Program-made: the position numbers and the translations under genes
Assembly (NCBI GenBank): GCA_031772625.1
Contig: CM062814.1
Span: 819,772,757 to 819,836,756 of the forward strand
Length of the DNA: 64,000 nucleotides
DNA from: Pinus tabuliformis
Taxonomy: Eukaryota > Streptophyta > Pinopsida > Pinales > Pinaceae
Reading direction: 5' to 3'
Shown here: positions 1 through 11,500 of the stretch, piece after piece
How the letters are laid out: each line of letters opens with the position of its first letter
Numbering within the stretch: the first letter of the stretch is position 1
Notes under the pieces: generated by a model
The model's input: only the letters and a program-made list of their open reading frames with translations
Told to the model about the DNA's origin: nothing
Database searches by the model: none

Positions 1-390
1 TAGTTTGGAAGTATATTTATATTGTGATATGTAGACAACGTAGTAATTATACTAGTTTTTTTTAATAATTTATATAGTATTATAATTTATTAATATAATA
101 TTATTTAGGGATAGGTGGTTTTTTTAAAAGGTTATAAGTTTAAATTTAAAGAGGTGAAATATATAGTTAATGAACTAGATTTTTTATTTTACAAATAAAG
201 AAAATTATCAAATCATTAACTTCTTGTTGACGTTAAGATTTTACTATTACTATTATTATTATACAAATATTATTAATTTAATAATAATAAATATAAATGG
301 TCAATCAAATTAAAGTATACTGAGCTAAACATAATTAAAAAGGAACGAAGTATAGACTTTACAATGTTTAAAAATAAATTAAAAGACTAT
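1..390. other. AT-rich intergenic DNA
   Basis: Very AT-rich sequence with short ATT/TAA runs. No open frame, RNA gene or element end is recognisable. Confidence 0.6.
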
Positions 391-571
391 TTTAATAATG
401 TATAAAATATTTCTCAAAAAAGTCACATCGAAGATTTTGGTCGACAAGTTTCGAACCAGCAAGTGTGATTCATCTTCAGTCTTTTAATAATGTATAAAAT
501 ATTTTTCAGAAAAGTCACATTGAAGATTTTGGTCGCCACGTCTCGAACCAGCTAGTGTGGTTCATCTTCAG
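391..571 (-). repeat. 92-bp tandem repeat, two copies, with hammerhead-like motif
   Basis: Two adjacent copies (391-482 and 483-571, period 92) share most bases. On the minus strand each contains CTGAAGA, then a stem (GAATCA/TGGTTC in copy 1, GAACCA/TGGTTC in copy 2) and CGAAAC (copy 1) or CGAGAC (copy 2). This order resembles a hammerhead ribozyme core (CUGANGA, stem II, GAA), and tandem hammerheads are known at the ends of Penelope-like retroelements, which occur in conifers. Against this, one extra base lies before stem II, no good stem I is visible, and an outer hairpin TGAAGAT/ATCTTCA competes for the core bases. The repeat is certain; the ribozyme reading is not. Confidence 0.6.
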
Positions 572-2745
572 GACACAATGAAGAAACAGATCAAGGAAGA
601 GGTTAAATAGGAAAAAAAGGGCAACCTAACAACTAGGAGAAAACGACTATATTTGACCCAGGGAGGAAAGGGGACAAATTTAAATAAATTTAATTACTTT
701 GTTAATAGTATAATATCTTATTTTAATATAATTGTTAAATTTAAAAATTAAATTATAAATAAATATATTTTTTAAATGTCACAAATAACCCTTACTTTAA
801 TCTATTAAATAACTTATTATTTAATGTCATCCATAAAATTTTAAATAATTGAAAATATGACAAAGTTAAATTTAAAAAAATTAACTATAAATAATTAAAT
901 TAAAAAATTAGCTTCAGACAAACTAAATAAATAATTTTAAAAAAAATAATAGATAACTTTCATAAAAATTAAAATGATTTATTATTAAATATAATAATTA
1001 ATAGTATTTATTCATTAAAAAAAATGGTGAACCTTTTGTTGAAAGTATGCCAAGCAACACAAAATGCAAAAAATAAAACATAACCTCCATCATAACTTTA
1101 GTTATGAAACGCACTTTTTTTCTTAGAGTGAGAACATTCTAGAAACACCCTTCGAAAACCATTTAAGAACATTCTTGAAGTTGATATTTAGCATCAACGA
1201 AAACATTACTTGTTAAATAAAGTTACAAGATCACTCATATTTACCCCTCAACTAGAGATATAATAACTATGGTAACAAGAAGCACCAAAAGCTCGATTTT
1301 AAAATACAAATATTCTTTGTGGCACCAAAGACATATGGGGAAAGAAACAAGCATAGAACAACTATGAAGATAGATTGAACACGGGCTTGGGAAGGGTATG
1401 AACAACAAGGATGACCATAATTGTAGTTCAATTTTGGTAAGCAATATAGGAAGTGCTATATTTAAAAAAACCATCAACATAACTTTGGTTCAATATGGTT
1501 TTGGTTGAATTTTTAGTTCATAAGAGTATTGAAGATAGTGGAATGTGCTAGGAACAAGTTTTAAAATAAGAATGTAAGGGAATATTTTTCAAATTTCTTT
1601 AAAAAAAACCTAAAAAATTTTGCCATTTAGAGCAAGCACCTAAAGTCTATTGTGAATTTCACACCAAGAGAGATGCAAGCAAGTATGGAGCATTTTTGAC
1701 CTTCGGATCCAACTCACCAATAAGACAAAAATATTTGAAAGGGAGAAATGCAAATTATGGCAAGTCAAAAGCATGACATTGTTATATGTTGTTACCTTTC
1801 AAGTTAGAGCTTAATATAAAAAATGGAAATGAAACAACCTCAAGAAGGAAAAAAATCCTAGTAAGTTTACCTATTCCTCATGCAACTTAACCCACATGAA
1901 ACTAATGATATATATCCATCCACTCATAATACAAACCATGCATTTGGTTAACCCTATACTCTAAAATTGCACAACATTAAAGATAAGGTGGGAAAGAAGC
2001 ATGCAAATGCAAAATATTTATAGGCTGACAACATTTCAAAATTTGTGCTTTAAAATTATTTAATAAAAAGAAGAAGAAGCAAGACTTCCAAATGATTCAA
2101 ACCATAGCATCATGAAATCCACAATGTCATCATATGTTATTTACTTTCAAATTGGAGACAACCGTGAAGATTGGGAATGAAACGAACCCCATGAAGGAAA
2201 CAAATATAGGATTTTCATCGACTCCCCATGCAACTTCACTCATAGGATAATTATGACATCTATCCATGCACACTTGATAGGAATGATGAAGCCTAGATAA
2301 CCACATAGGCTAGGAACTATTTGACACAATTTTGAAGATAAGAAAACCCAAAACTATACATGAAAATTTACCATCAAAGTAGAATACACTGTATAACTAT
2401 CTAAAATGATTTAATACATCAAACAACAAAAAATCTCTTCAATTTTTTCATTATAATGGCAATATGCAAGTAGCCATTGGAAGATGAACACAATCTCCCC
2501 AAACACATAATTCTATCATTCGACAATGCCCTGTGGGAAGCAATAAAAAGTAATAGAAACTTACATGGACCAAAAGTAAACCTAGTTAAGAGCTTACTAA
2601 GAGAGCCGCTACAAGATGGGGGGAAACTCCATGTCATGAATCAAGCATTCAATATTTAGCTCAAATGATGTTAGCTGCAAGAACATATTCAAGTATACTA
2701 GTATTTAATGACATAGTAGTAAGAGATTTCAAGGTAACAACACCC
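572..2745. other. Intergenic DNA, no gene seen
   Basis: AT-rich to about 1080, then more balanced. The short open frames show no known domain, no consistent codon use and no splice-supported extension. No element ends were recognised. Confidence 0.5.
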
Positions 2746-2751
2746 ACCACA

Positions 2752-3724
2752 TGTTAGGTCCCTATACTACTAGTGTAACCCATTATTGTTATTAGTACAA
2801 CCCCCTTATTATATTGTTGTGCCCATGTAGTCCCCATATTGTTATTATTGTGCCCCATAGAAACCCACTATTGTTATTATTGTGCCCTTACATTATTATT
2901 GTTATGTCGACTCTGATTATATTATGACCCCTTAGACTCTTATATATAGAAAGGAGGTCGTGTCATTTGTATCATCTAAGAATTATTCATTTGCGTAATG
3001 TAAAGGAGGTTGCCCCCTCGAAGAGGCTTATTTCTAAGGCGTTCATCTATCTTTTCTATCTTTTTGTGAGCTAGTTTCATAACATTTGGTAACAAAGCAA
3101 GGGATGAATGGAAGAAGGACGAAGAAGTGTGGCCACTCATTCAAAAATTGCAGAAGATCCCAATTCAAACAATATTGCCAGAACTTGACGAGGAAGGAAA
3201 AATCATTTTGGAACCTGGAGCAGTCGCAGAAACAAGAACCCGATAGCTATGAAATTGATCAATTTCAGAGTATCTCATCAAGTGGAAGAACTTACCCGCT
3301 GAAGATTCCACACGGGAGGACAAGAATTTTATACAAAAGCATTAAGAACTACTCAAGCGTCGAGGACAACACTTTTTGAAGGAGAGGGGCATGTTAGGTC
3401 CCTATACTACTAGTGTAACCCCTTATTGTTATTAGTGCAACCCCCTTATTATATTGTTGTGACCATGTAGTCCCCATATTGTTATTATTGTGCCCCATAG
3501 AAACCCACTATTGTTATTATTGTGCCCTTACATTATTATTGTTATGTCAGCTCTGATTATATTATGACCCCTTAGACTCCTATATATAGAAAGGAGGTCC
3601 TGTCATTTGTATCATCTAAGAATTATTCATTTGTGTAATGTAAAGGAGGTTGTCCCCTTGAAGAGGCTTATTTCTAAGGCGTTCATCTATCTTTTCTATC
3701 TTTTTGTGAGCTGGTTTCATAACA
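2752..3724 (+). mobile_element. TRIM: small non-autonomous LTR retrotransposon
   Basis: A 973-bp element with two 333-bp LTRs (2752-3084 and 3392-3724), each starting TGTTAGGTCCC and ending CATAACA. Just inside the left LTR is TTTGGTAACAAAGC, close to the initiator-Met tRNA primer site TGGTATCAGAGC. Just before the right LTR is a purine tract, AAGGAGAGGGG. Flanks CCACA/CCACC (or a perfect ACCAC pair if the borders move one base) suggest a 5-bp target duplication. I count about 11 differences between the LTRs, roughly 97% identity, so it is fairly young for this window. The 307-bp interior holds one short open stretch without gag or pol domains. It looks structurally whole as a TRIM and would depend on another element's proteins. 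Confidence 0.85.
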
Positions 3725-4790
3725 CCACCCTTCACATGGACATCAACTAATGAGATTGGATTTTAACGCAAACAAAACTAACTCAGAGTATAACGTTAAG
3801 TACGATATTATTTTAATAACATAATAATACAACAACTCATGGATTTGTGAAGCCATCTAGATAGCTCAAGGGCTAACACCAAAATGCCCAAAGTTCAAAG
3901 GCATACACATGCATTCAAACATAACATTTTTGGGGCCAAAAACCTTTGATGACAAACACATACAAATGCATTTAACCACAACACTTTCACCCCCATTAGA
4001 TGTCCATGCTTCCAATTAAACACATAGAGAAGCAAACTTGACAATGATGCACCATTTACCATTGGAGTAAGAGACTTCCTACCATGACGTCAACCACGAC
4101 ACTTTCACCCCTATTAGATGTCCATGCTTTCACATAAACACATAGAAAAATAAACTTGACAGTGATTGACCACTTATCAGTAAGAGACTATCCACCATGT
4201 CCTTATCATCGAGAACAAATCACAAGGGGTGACAAAACACCTTTTGCTTTGGAGATTTCTAATGCCCACAGTGATGCCTTGTCTTTAATTAGTCACAACA
4301 AGGATAGAGCAACACCACCTTTACAACTCTCTGAAACTATGAATCAATAGATATTGGAAACACTAGAGCCCAAAGAATCTTATGGTGATCTAGAACTATC
4401 AATTAACTAAATTGCTAGTTACCACCATAACTCAACTATTTGCAACCTCGGTTTAATGACTTGACTCATATGCCATGAATTAAGAAGCTTATGATGATCC
4501 AAAACCAAGATAACTCAATCACCAACTACCACAATAGCTCAACCACTTGCTACTTCAATCCAATACACTAGCATGTACCCATGTTAATACAAATTTATAA
4601 TGATCACAAAAACTCAATGATGACATCTCAATTGAACAACTTGACTTATATAATAAAAATTAAGAAACCAATAAAATTGAATTGACTCTAAACCTCAAAC
4701 TCATGCAAATAATTTCAACAATTTATACATTCCTCTATATCATAAAAATTTAAAAAACAAATAAAATCAATCGAGTTCAGTCACCACCTA
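3725..4790. other. Intergenic DNA with local duplication
   Basis: No gene recognised. A segment with 'cactttcaccccNattagatgtc' near 3980 recurs near 4098 (see the repeat entry). The rest appears unique. Confidence 0.5.
3981..4200 (+). repeat. Imperfect tandem duplication, about 118 bp
   Basis: Copies at about 3981-4097 and 4099-4200 share ACACTTTCACCCC, TTAGATGTCCATGCTT, AAACACATAGA and AGTAAGAGACT in the same order, with small indels. It is non-coding and its origin is unknown. Confidence 0.6.
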
Positions 4791-5650
4791 CTTACAATAT
4801 TAATCAAGAAAATATCCGAGGCAAAGTTATGGGATTGGAAAACGATTAAAGTGCTTCTTGGGCTCCTCATTTGTCTAATGATATTATATGGGTGTGAACT
4901 ATGGGCTATCAACATCCCTATCTCAAAATGGAAGCAAATTGAGAAAATCCAAAAAGGCTTGATCATGAACAAGTTCAAAATAAAAAGCTCGGTTCCTTAT
5001 GAGATAATGTTGAGTGAAACAGGAGCAACTCTCATCGAAGCAATTGCTATGGTGCGTCTCATAAGGTACCTAAAAAGAATTGAGCAAATGGGAGTAGGTA
5101 GGTGGCCTAAAGTTATCTTCAATGAAGGCATGAGTGAAAGAAAGAAATCATGGATGAGACAAAACAACAAATGGATGCAAAAATGGAATATTTACCTCAT
5201 TGCTTGTCCCACAAATAAAAATGAGTTAAAGAATTTTGCTATGGAGAAGTTTCGTAAGCATATATGGGGAAAATAATTGAGTTGAAAGAAGAAGTATTAT
5301 GTTTAGGAATTCAACCCCACTTGTGATCTCCAACAAAAAGAGTACATTGGAGCTAGCATTTTGTGGAGAACAAAGATTCTTATTGCCCAATTAAGGACTA
5401 ACTCACATCAATTTCGGTGCAAAATGGGCCAGTGGAAAAGACCTAAAGAAGTTTGGGAAGAACAAGTGTGTACTTTTTGCACTTTTGGGGTAGTGGAATC
5501 AAAATGTTTTTTCATTTTGGAATGCGATGCTTTCAAAGACATTAGAGACAATTATGACAATATGTTAGCATCAGTTTCTTAGCATTGTTTTTTCACTGAG
5601 AAGATTGTTAGAAAGTTGGGTCACCTCATCATTAATTTGAGTAAAAAAAA
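4791..5650 (+). mobile_element. LINE 3' fragment (reverse transcriptase C-terminus and CCHC end)
   Basis: The frame from 4791 to 5273 reads on from a non-LTR reverse transcriptase: ILYGCELWAI is the hallmark downstream of the catalytic domain, followed by IEKIQKGLIMNKF and MVRLIRYLKRIEQM. The same frame resumes at 5361 with a zinc-finger-like end (CTFCTFGVVESKCFFILEC) typical of plant LINE C-termini. In-frame stops at about 5274, 5283 and 5307 separate the two parts, so it is dead. The 5' part with the catalytic YxDD is absent, as usual for truncated insertions. An A-rich stretch at 5642-5652 fits a worn poly-A tail. Confidence 0.8.
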
Positions 5651-6888
5651 AATTGAATTGTAAAATACAAAAAACTTTTAATCTTGTAAACATTAAAATA
5701 TCATTCATTCAACCCGTAAAAACTTATATATCCCTAAATAGACATACCACATGTGCCAAGTGAAAAGCATCTACTTTATATAGCCATCCAATTATTTTAA
5801 TGTTTAGGTTTTTCCATACAAATTTCTCGAAACATCTTTTTGTTAGTGGAACGTTTTAATTTCTAATGCCTATAATATTATTTTTTCCCTGTAGGATTCC
5901 ACGTGGATATAAAGAGTGACAATCGTATATGATCACTACCATCTAGCCAATAGAGAACATACAACCTTCCCTAATATTCTTTATATTTATTTTAGTTTTT
6001 TTTGGATTCTAGTTGCACTCTCAAGCCCACCACTTTTGTCTGAATGCTTTTTTGAATGCCTTCCCGTCAACATTTTGATTAATCCCCACTACAAAAAATA
6101 GGAACTTTATCTTGAGGTTGTTTAATTTAATGTAGTTCATTAAAGATTTATTTTTGTCCATCATCATAATCGGAAGTTCTTAATTAATATTTTGGTTTAT
6201 TATCCAGCATCATATATTTTAATCAACGGTTTGATAAGATTAATAAACAGTGTTTATTCATTTTTACTTTTATCATAATTTAATTTGACTTTAATAACAT
6301 TTCATTTGTATTTTCACTAATAAATAATATTATGAATAATTTTTTTCATCATTATCATTTTATTATATATATATATATATATTTAATTTGGAATAAAAAA
6401 TAATTTATGGAGATGGGGACCTGAAGTGAAGTTAGGATTTTTGATTATTGTTTTTTTCTTTTATTTATCACAATGAATTAGTGATGATTGGAGTAACTCT
6501 GTGGAGGGGATAACATCCTATTATGTCAACCACGCATTTGACTACTTTTTTTTTATATTTTTATTTGATCCAGTTATATGTACAAGAGTCACCAAACCAT
6601 TTAATATGCCATAGTCTAACCAGACTGCTTTTTGCGAAAATCATACAAATTCCGACAAGATTTTGATAAAATTCCGCAGGTATTTTTGTAAATCTAGGTT
6701 ACAACTATCAAACTTCAAGATTTTTGGTGGCCCAAAGGTTTTTGATGGTGCTGAATCCATTTCCACCGTGAAAAACATCATTCAAACACTATTACTGCAA
6801 GATTTTTTGATTTTTTTTGCCTGGATTCCGACCACTTTTGACGGTCCGGACAATTCCTCTATCTCTGTAAACTACACCATTTACTACA

Positions 6889-7146
6889 CACTAGAACTAA
6901 GATCCTTTGACTACCTTTTTAAAGGAGGTTATGGGGTGGGCTTTGATCCACCTATGCGTGTATCAAGAAACCATTTAATATGATTTCCATTGTGCCGACC
7001 ACTCTTTTGACTACCTTGTTTTATTACCAAACCATTTAATACACACTCGAGCTAAGATCCTTTGACTACCTTTTCAAAGAAGGACATGGGGGTGAGCTTT
7101 GATCACTTATGTGTGCACCAAGAAACCATTTAATATGATTTCTTTC
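6889..7146 (+). repeat. Imperfect duplication, about 155-bp period
   Basis: AAGATCCTTTGACTACCTTTT, then a GGTGNGCTTTGATC block and AAGAAACCATTTAATATGAT, occur at 6889-6990 and again at 7044-7146. The copies differ at roughly one base in eight. Non-coding. Confidence 0.7.
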
Positions 7147-7468
7147 TTTGGTAGCAACCACATGTTCGACCACTACCTCAAGGTGTCCAATGGCTCTAGG
7201 AAAGCCTACATAGGGATTGAACCTTTCCCAATGGTGAAACCATTAGATCCAATACCTTGGGACCTAATTAATCAACATTTTCATCAATAAATTAATTCAT
7301 AGTTTTAGATTAATCTCTCTTATCATACTTTGATTCAATTTTGAAAATTAAAGTGTGATAATTTTAATTTTTTATATTTTAATTTCTTTTAGACCATATT
7401 TTTCGTGAATTTTAATCCAAATTTAATAATAAATGGTTGAAATCACAAATACATAATTCAAATACTCT

Positions 7469-7602
7469 AATTTTTTTTTTAAATACTAAATTTATTTATA
7501 CATTAAAAATATATTTTAAATAACATAATTTTTTTATAATTTTTTTTTTTAAATACTAAATTTATTTATACATTAAAAATATATTTTAAATAACAAAAAA
7601 AC
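7469..7602 (+). repeat. 70-bp tandem duplication, T-tract bordered
   Basis: A run of about ten Ts followed by AAATACTAAATTTATTTATA and an AT-rich tail is repeated almost exactly with a 70-bp period (AAATACTAAA at 7481 and 7551). It looks like a recent slippage duplication. Confidence 0.8.
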
Positions 7603-8280
7603 CATAATTCTGCAATTCCAATAATTCAATAACCACTATCTCATAATTGCTACCAAGTTGGATCTATGGGAAAGTAAACAGAAAAAGTTCAATCTATTTG
7701 TAATAATTTCTGTCTCGGGTTTCCTCGGAGGCTAGCATATATTAAGACCATGACCTGAACATATCCTCGGGAATCATGCAAAATCCCCATGAACATTTCA
7801 CATCGAATATCCGTTCCGAAATTTCTCCACCTTTTTCAGTTAAGAATTTTTTACAAAGGGATTTTCTCTTATCAGTTGTACAATAGCCACCGAGCTTCTC
7901 GCGGGAATTAGGAATTTGCTATTAAACCAATTAGGAATTAGGAATTTGCTATTAAACCAATCACCAACCACACGGGGGTTGCATAAGAACCAAACAAAGA
8001 TACACGGAAACACACTCGAATCTAACCACTTGGGTTGTCTTGGAGTAGCCTTCACGGCTGTGGGTCCGGCCTTGTTCTATCAATGCATGTTAGGATAACT
8101 TGTGTGTCGGTTCACGACTGTAATTTCCCATCAGCCAGTTGAAGGCCTGTGTTAATCCCGAGACTGCTGTTCGCGCTGTGCCGTGAGTAATTCCGAGACT
8201 GCCGAGTTGTTGATTTCTGATTTTATATTTCAGACTTCGTTATTCATTTTGGTGAGGAGTCGATTGGATTTGTAGATATC

Positions 8281-8298
8281 ATGAATAAGGTTCTTTAA
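8281..8298 (+). promoter_or_regulatory. Candidate upstream ORF in the CIPK leader
   Basis: ATG followed by four codons and TAA, ending 81 bases before the kinase start at 8380. If the transcript starts upstream of 8281, ribosomes would meet this five-residue ORF (MNKVL) first. It is in frame with the kinase but closed by its own stop. Its presence in the mRNA is not shown. Confidence 0.35.
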
Positions 8299-8379
8299 CA
8301 GAGGCCTCAAGGCCCCAGGCCTGACGAAGAGTTGTGTGGTGTACTGGGCAAGATTGATCTCAAGTGGGGAATCAGAGTT

Positions 8380-8550
8380 ATGAGCATGCAGAGTGTGAAA
8401 GCCCGAGTTGGCAAATATGAGGTGGGGCGTACTCTGGGGGAGGGCACTTTTGCTAAGGTCAAGTTTGGCAGGAATTCAGAGACCGGTGAGAGTGTGGCCA
8501 TCAAGGTGCTGGATAAAGAGAAGGTGCTCAAGCACAAGATGATAGAACAG
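8380..8550 (+). CDS. CIPK: CIPK exon 1
   Basis: Residues 1-57: a short N-terminal tail, then [20 protein letters not shown] with the glycine-rich loop and the invariant lysine in [12 protein letters not shown]. It ends ...KMIEQ before GTATGG. The N-terminus has no myristoylation signal; CIPKs are recruited to membranes by their CBL partner. Confidence 0.93.
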
Positions 8551-11500
8551 GTATGGTTGTGATGGTAAAAGAAATGCATGTGATAAGTGCGTCATTTCTT
8601 TTTTTTTTTAATAATTTTTCATGTGAAATTTGGGGCAGGTGCCTTTGTCATTGGTTTGCAGAGAATTTTGGTGAATATGGTTAGAGTTGGGATAAAAGGA
8701 CTTGACCCAGTTGAATTTGCAACTGTCATCAATTAACCTATCCCAGAGTATTTCTTGGGCAAAATCTGGATTAGCCCAATATGCCATTCAATATGATTAT
8801 TGATTAGTCTGAGAGAGAGTTAAAACCTTGTATCCTCTCAAAAATTTCCAACTGGGCCCCGATTCACTGGCAAGGTCAATGGAGTATATTCACCAGGTTC
8901 CATTCTTGCTGAGATCTACCCACTAGAATGGCAAATCAAAAGGGGATGAGTCTGGATGCGAATCTCGGACAATTTTTGGCATAATAGCTACCTCTCGGAC
9001 CTTGCACCTTAAGCCTAAGCCAAAGGAGTTCGTGTTATTGGTGCAGCCTAGGACCTCGGGGCGTGTTTCTTGAAGCAACTCTGCAAGACAAATATCCTCC
9101 TACAAAAATCAGACTGAAGCATTAGCCTTTGCAATTCAGCTCATTTATAATTTAGCTTTTTCTTGCATGCATGTTATGAGAGATGAGATGAGATTTTATA
9201 GTTGTAAAGGCAATTTCCAGATCCCACAAGATAGGTATGAGCATTAGCCTTTGCACTTCAGCTCGTCTTTAATTCAACTTTTTCTTGCATGCATGCTATA
9301 AGAGATGAGATGAGATTTTATAGTTATACAAGCAATTCCCAGATCGCACAAGATAGGCATAAGCATTAACCTTTGCACTTCAGCTCATTTTTAATTTAGA
9401 TTTTCTGGCATGCATTTTATGAGAGAGAAAATGATATTTTGTAGTTGTACAAGCAATTCTCAGATGCTACAAGATGGGCATCTCTGACTGTTATTTCCGA
9501 CACACGTACCCACACAACACATCCGCCAGTTTTTCCCCTTGTATGGGAGATTAGTTATGCATCTTATAGAAATGGATTCCAGGACTGCTATGAGCAAAGC
9601 TGAAACTGCTGCGGATGCTGCCAGACCACGATGATGAAAAAATCTATACATTTTTGGTGTGAATCTACCATGCCACGGTGAGAATAGGGTGCCGAATAAG
9701 AATAGGGTTAGATTTAAATTTTGATCGCTGAGCTTTGCCAGCTCAAAATGAAAAAAATCATATTTATTTGGAGGATGTACACATCTACGATTTAGGTCTT
9801 TATTATTTCTTTTAATCAGATGCAGTGATGGTCAGATTTGCTCTCTCATAGACTGGCAGGCCTGCCTTTGCAGTGGTTGGTACACTGAGATGTTTGGAGT
9901 TTGGAATGATTTCTATGGGTTCCTGCCTGAAGCTGATTTGGGGCTGGCTTCTTTTCTTTTTGAGAGAGAACAACACTACCTTGGTTTTACCTATGTTCAC
10001 TTCCATTCCCAATTCGCTGTAAAACTTCTCTAGTATTTGGAGATGTTTTGTAAGCTGTGTAATATTGTTGTGGCTAGAATGACATTATGCACAGAGGAGA
10101 ACTTTCATTATAATAGTACTACGTTTACTCCTCTGCTCTTTTATTGATTCATTTCTCCAGTTTGTTAAGATATAGCTCGAGAGTGTTAGCAAGAGGGAGC
10201 AGCCTTGTTTTAACTGTAGTAGCGACATTGTATAATAATTTGAATTTGAATACTATTTGCTATGGAAAAAAATCCAGAATGGCTTCAATATTGAAGTGTA
10301 CATCTCATATATATGGAAATATGCATTTTGTTCCAAATTTTAGAAGAATTTCAGCTTCAAGAATGCTCAATAAATGAGAAAAAAATAATTCACTTCTCGA
10401 AAGTTTTGCCATTAGTTTGTATTTGTAGATGTATTCAAGATTTTTTTTAATATTTTCGAGATTTTTGGGCTGTTTGTTCTTTGGGTTTGTGAGTCCATGA
10501 ATTAAACATGTGATGTGTAGCAGGACAATCAAACGTAATTTGACCGTTTTATGCCTGTACTGTACAAAAAATGCAGCGAATTTTGTACTATTGCTGAATT
10601 TCCATGCAGCAAACGCCCATATGTCTGGATCTTGGTACTATGCTTTAAACCAATATCACTTCTGAACCTTTCAGATAAATCCTCTGGCTTTTGATCTGAG
10701 CTAAAACCTGTTTGTGTAACCTATGTATTGCAACCCTCCATTTGTCCAAAATCCCGAGCCCCAACTCTATGAGCGATTCCCATTTCTCTCTAGGCACCTT
10801 GTCAAACTTTCAAAGGCTTTGTTGAAGTAAACGAAGCAACACCGTAACTCCTCTTTGGCATTCCATATCTTCTCTATCATATGCCATAAAGTGGGGCAAT
10901 GATCAACTATGGAATGCTTGGGCCTAAACCTGGCTTGCCCTATGGCCAGTTTCTTCTCCTCTTCTGCCCACATTCTAATTTTCTATCCAGGATCCCTCTT
11001 ATCACCTTAGTGAGAATTGGAATAATCATGATGGTCTAGTTGTTTCCCTGGATCGTCAACCTCCAGCCCTGGACTTATTCACTTAGCCTTTTACATGATC
11101 CGGTTAATATACATGTTTATGAGGCAGTCCTATTATTGTATCCTTCTTTACTTTATTTTATCCTAGATTTAGCTGTGGCATTTTCTAGGAGTTGCATTTG
11201 CACTCCCACATTGTACTCGTATTGGTTGTATCCTTCTGTCCCATTGACCTATTTATGGTCATTTGTTGGACATTAATAAAATGATTTTGTCTTATTTATC
11301 TCCATGTTTAAAGATATGGCTTGTCATCCATTCTTCAGGAAAATCCGATGGAAACCATTTGGTTCCACAGATTGTTTTATGTTTATGTGATGGCAAGGCA
11401 TTCTTGGCTGAAGGGTAGAGGGTGATGGCAAGACAAGTCAAGCCAGCAAGGGAAGCCCACTGCTTAGAGCACACACTTTATCATAAACCTCCCAGGTTAT

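Larger units (their letters stand above)
5651..8280. other. Region upstream of the CIPK gene
   Basis: No gene found. It contains a (TA)n run near 6364-6382, two local tandem duplications listed separately, and a small duplication at about 7905-7961 (AATTTGCTATTAAACCAAT twice, 30 bp apart). From about 8080 the sequence becomes GC-balanced and is probably the promoter or 5' untranslated leader of the kinase gene; no transcription start can be fixed from sequence alone. Confidence 0.5.

Noticed and set aside
8180-8233. Leader intron (GTGAGT ... TTTCAG)
   Set aside because: At about 54 bp it is shorter than plant introns normally spliced.
9119-9484. CRISPR-like array
   Set aside because: Units are contiguous with no unique spacers, and the setting is a plant intron; simple tandem duplication.
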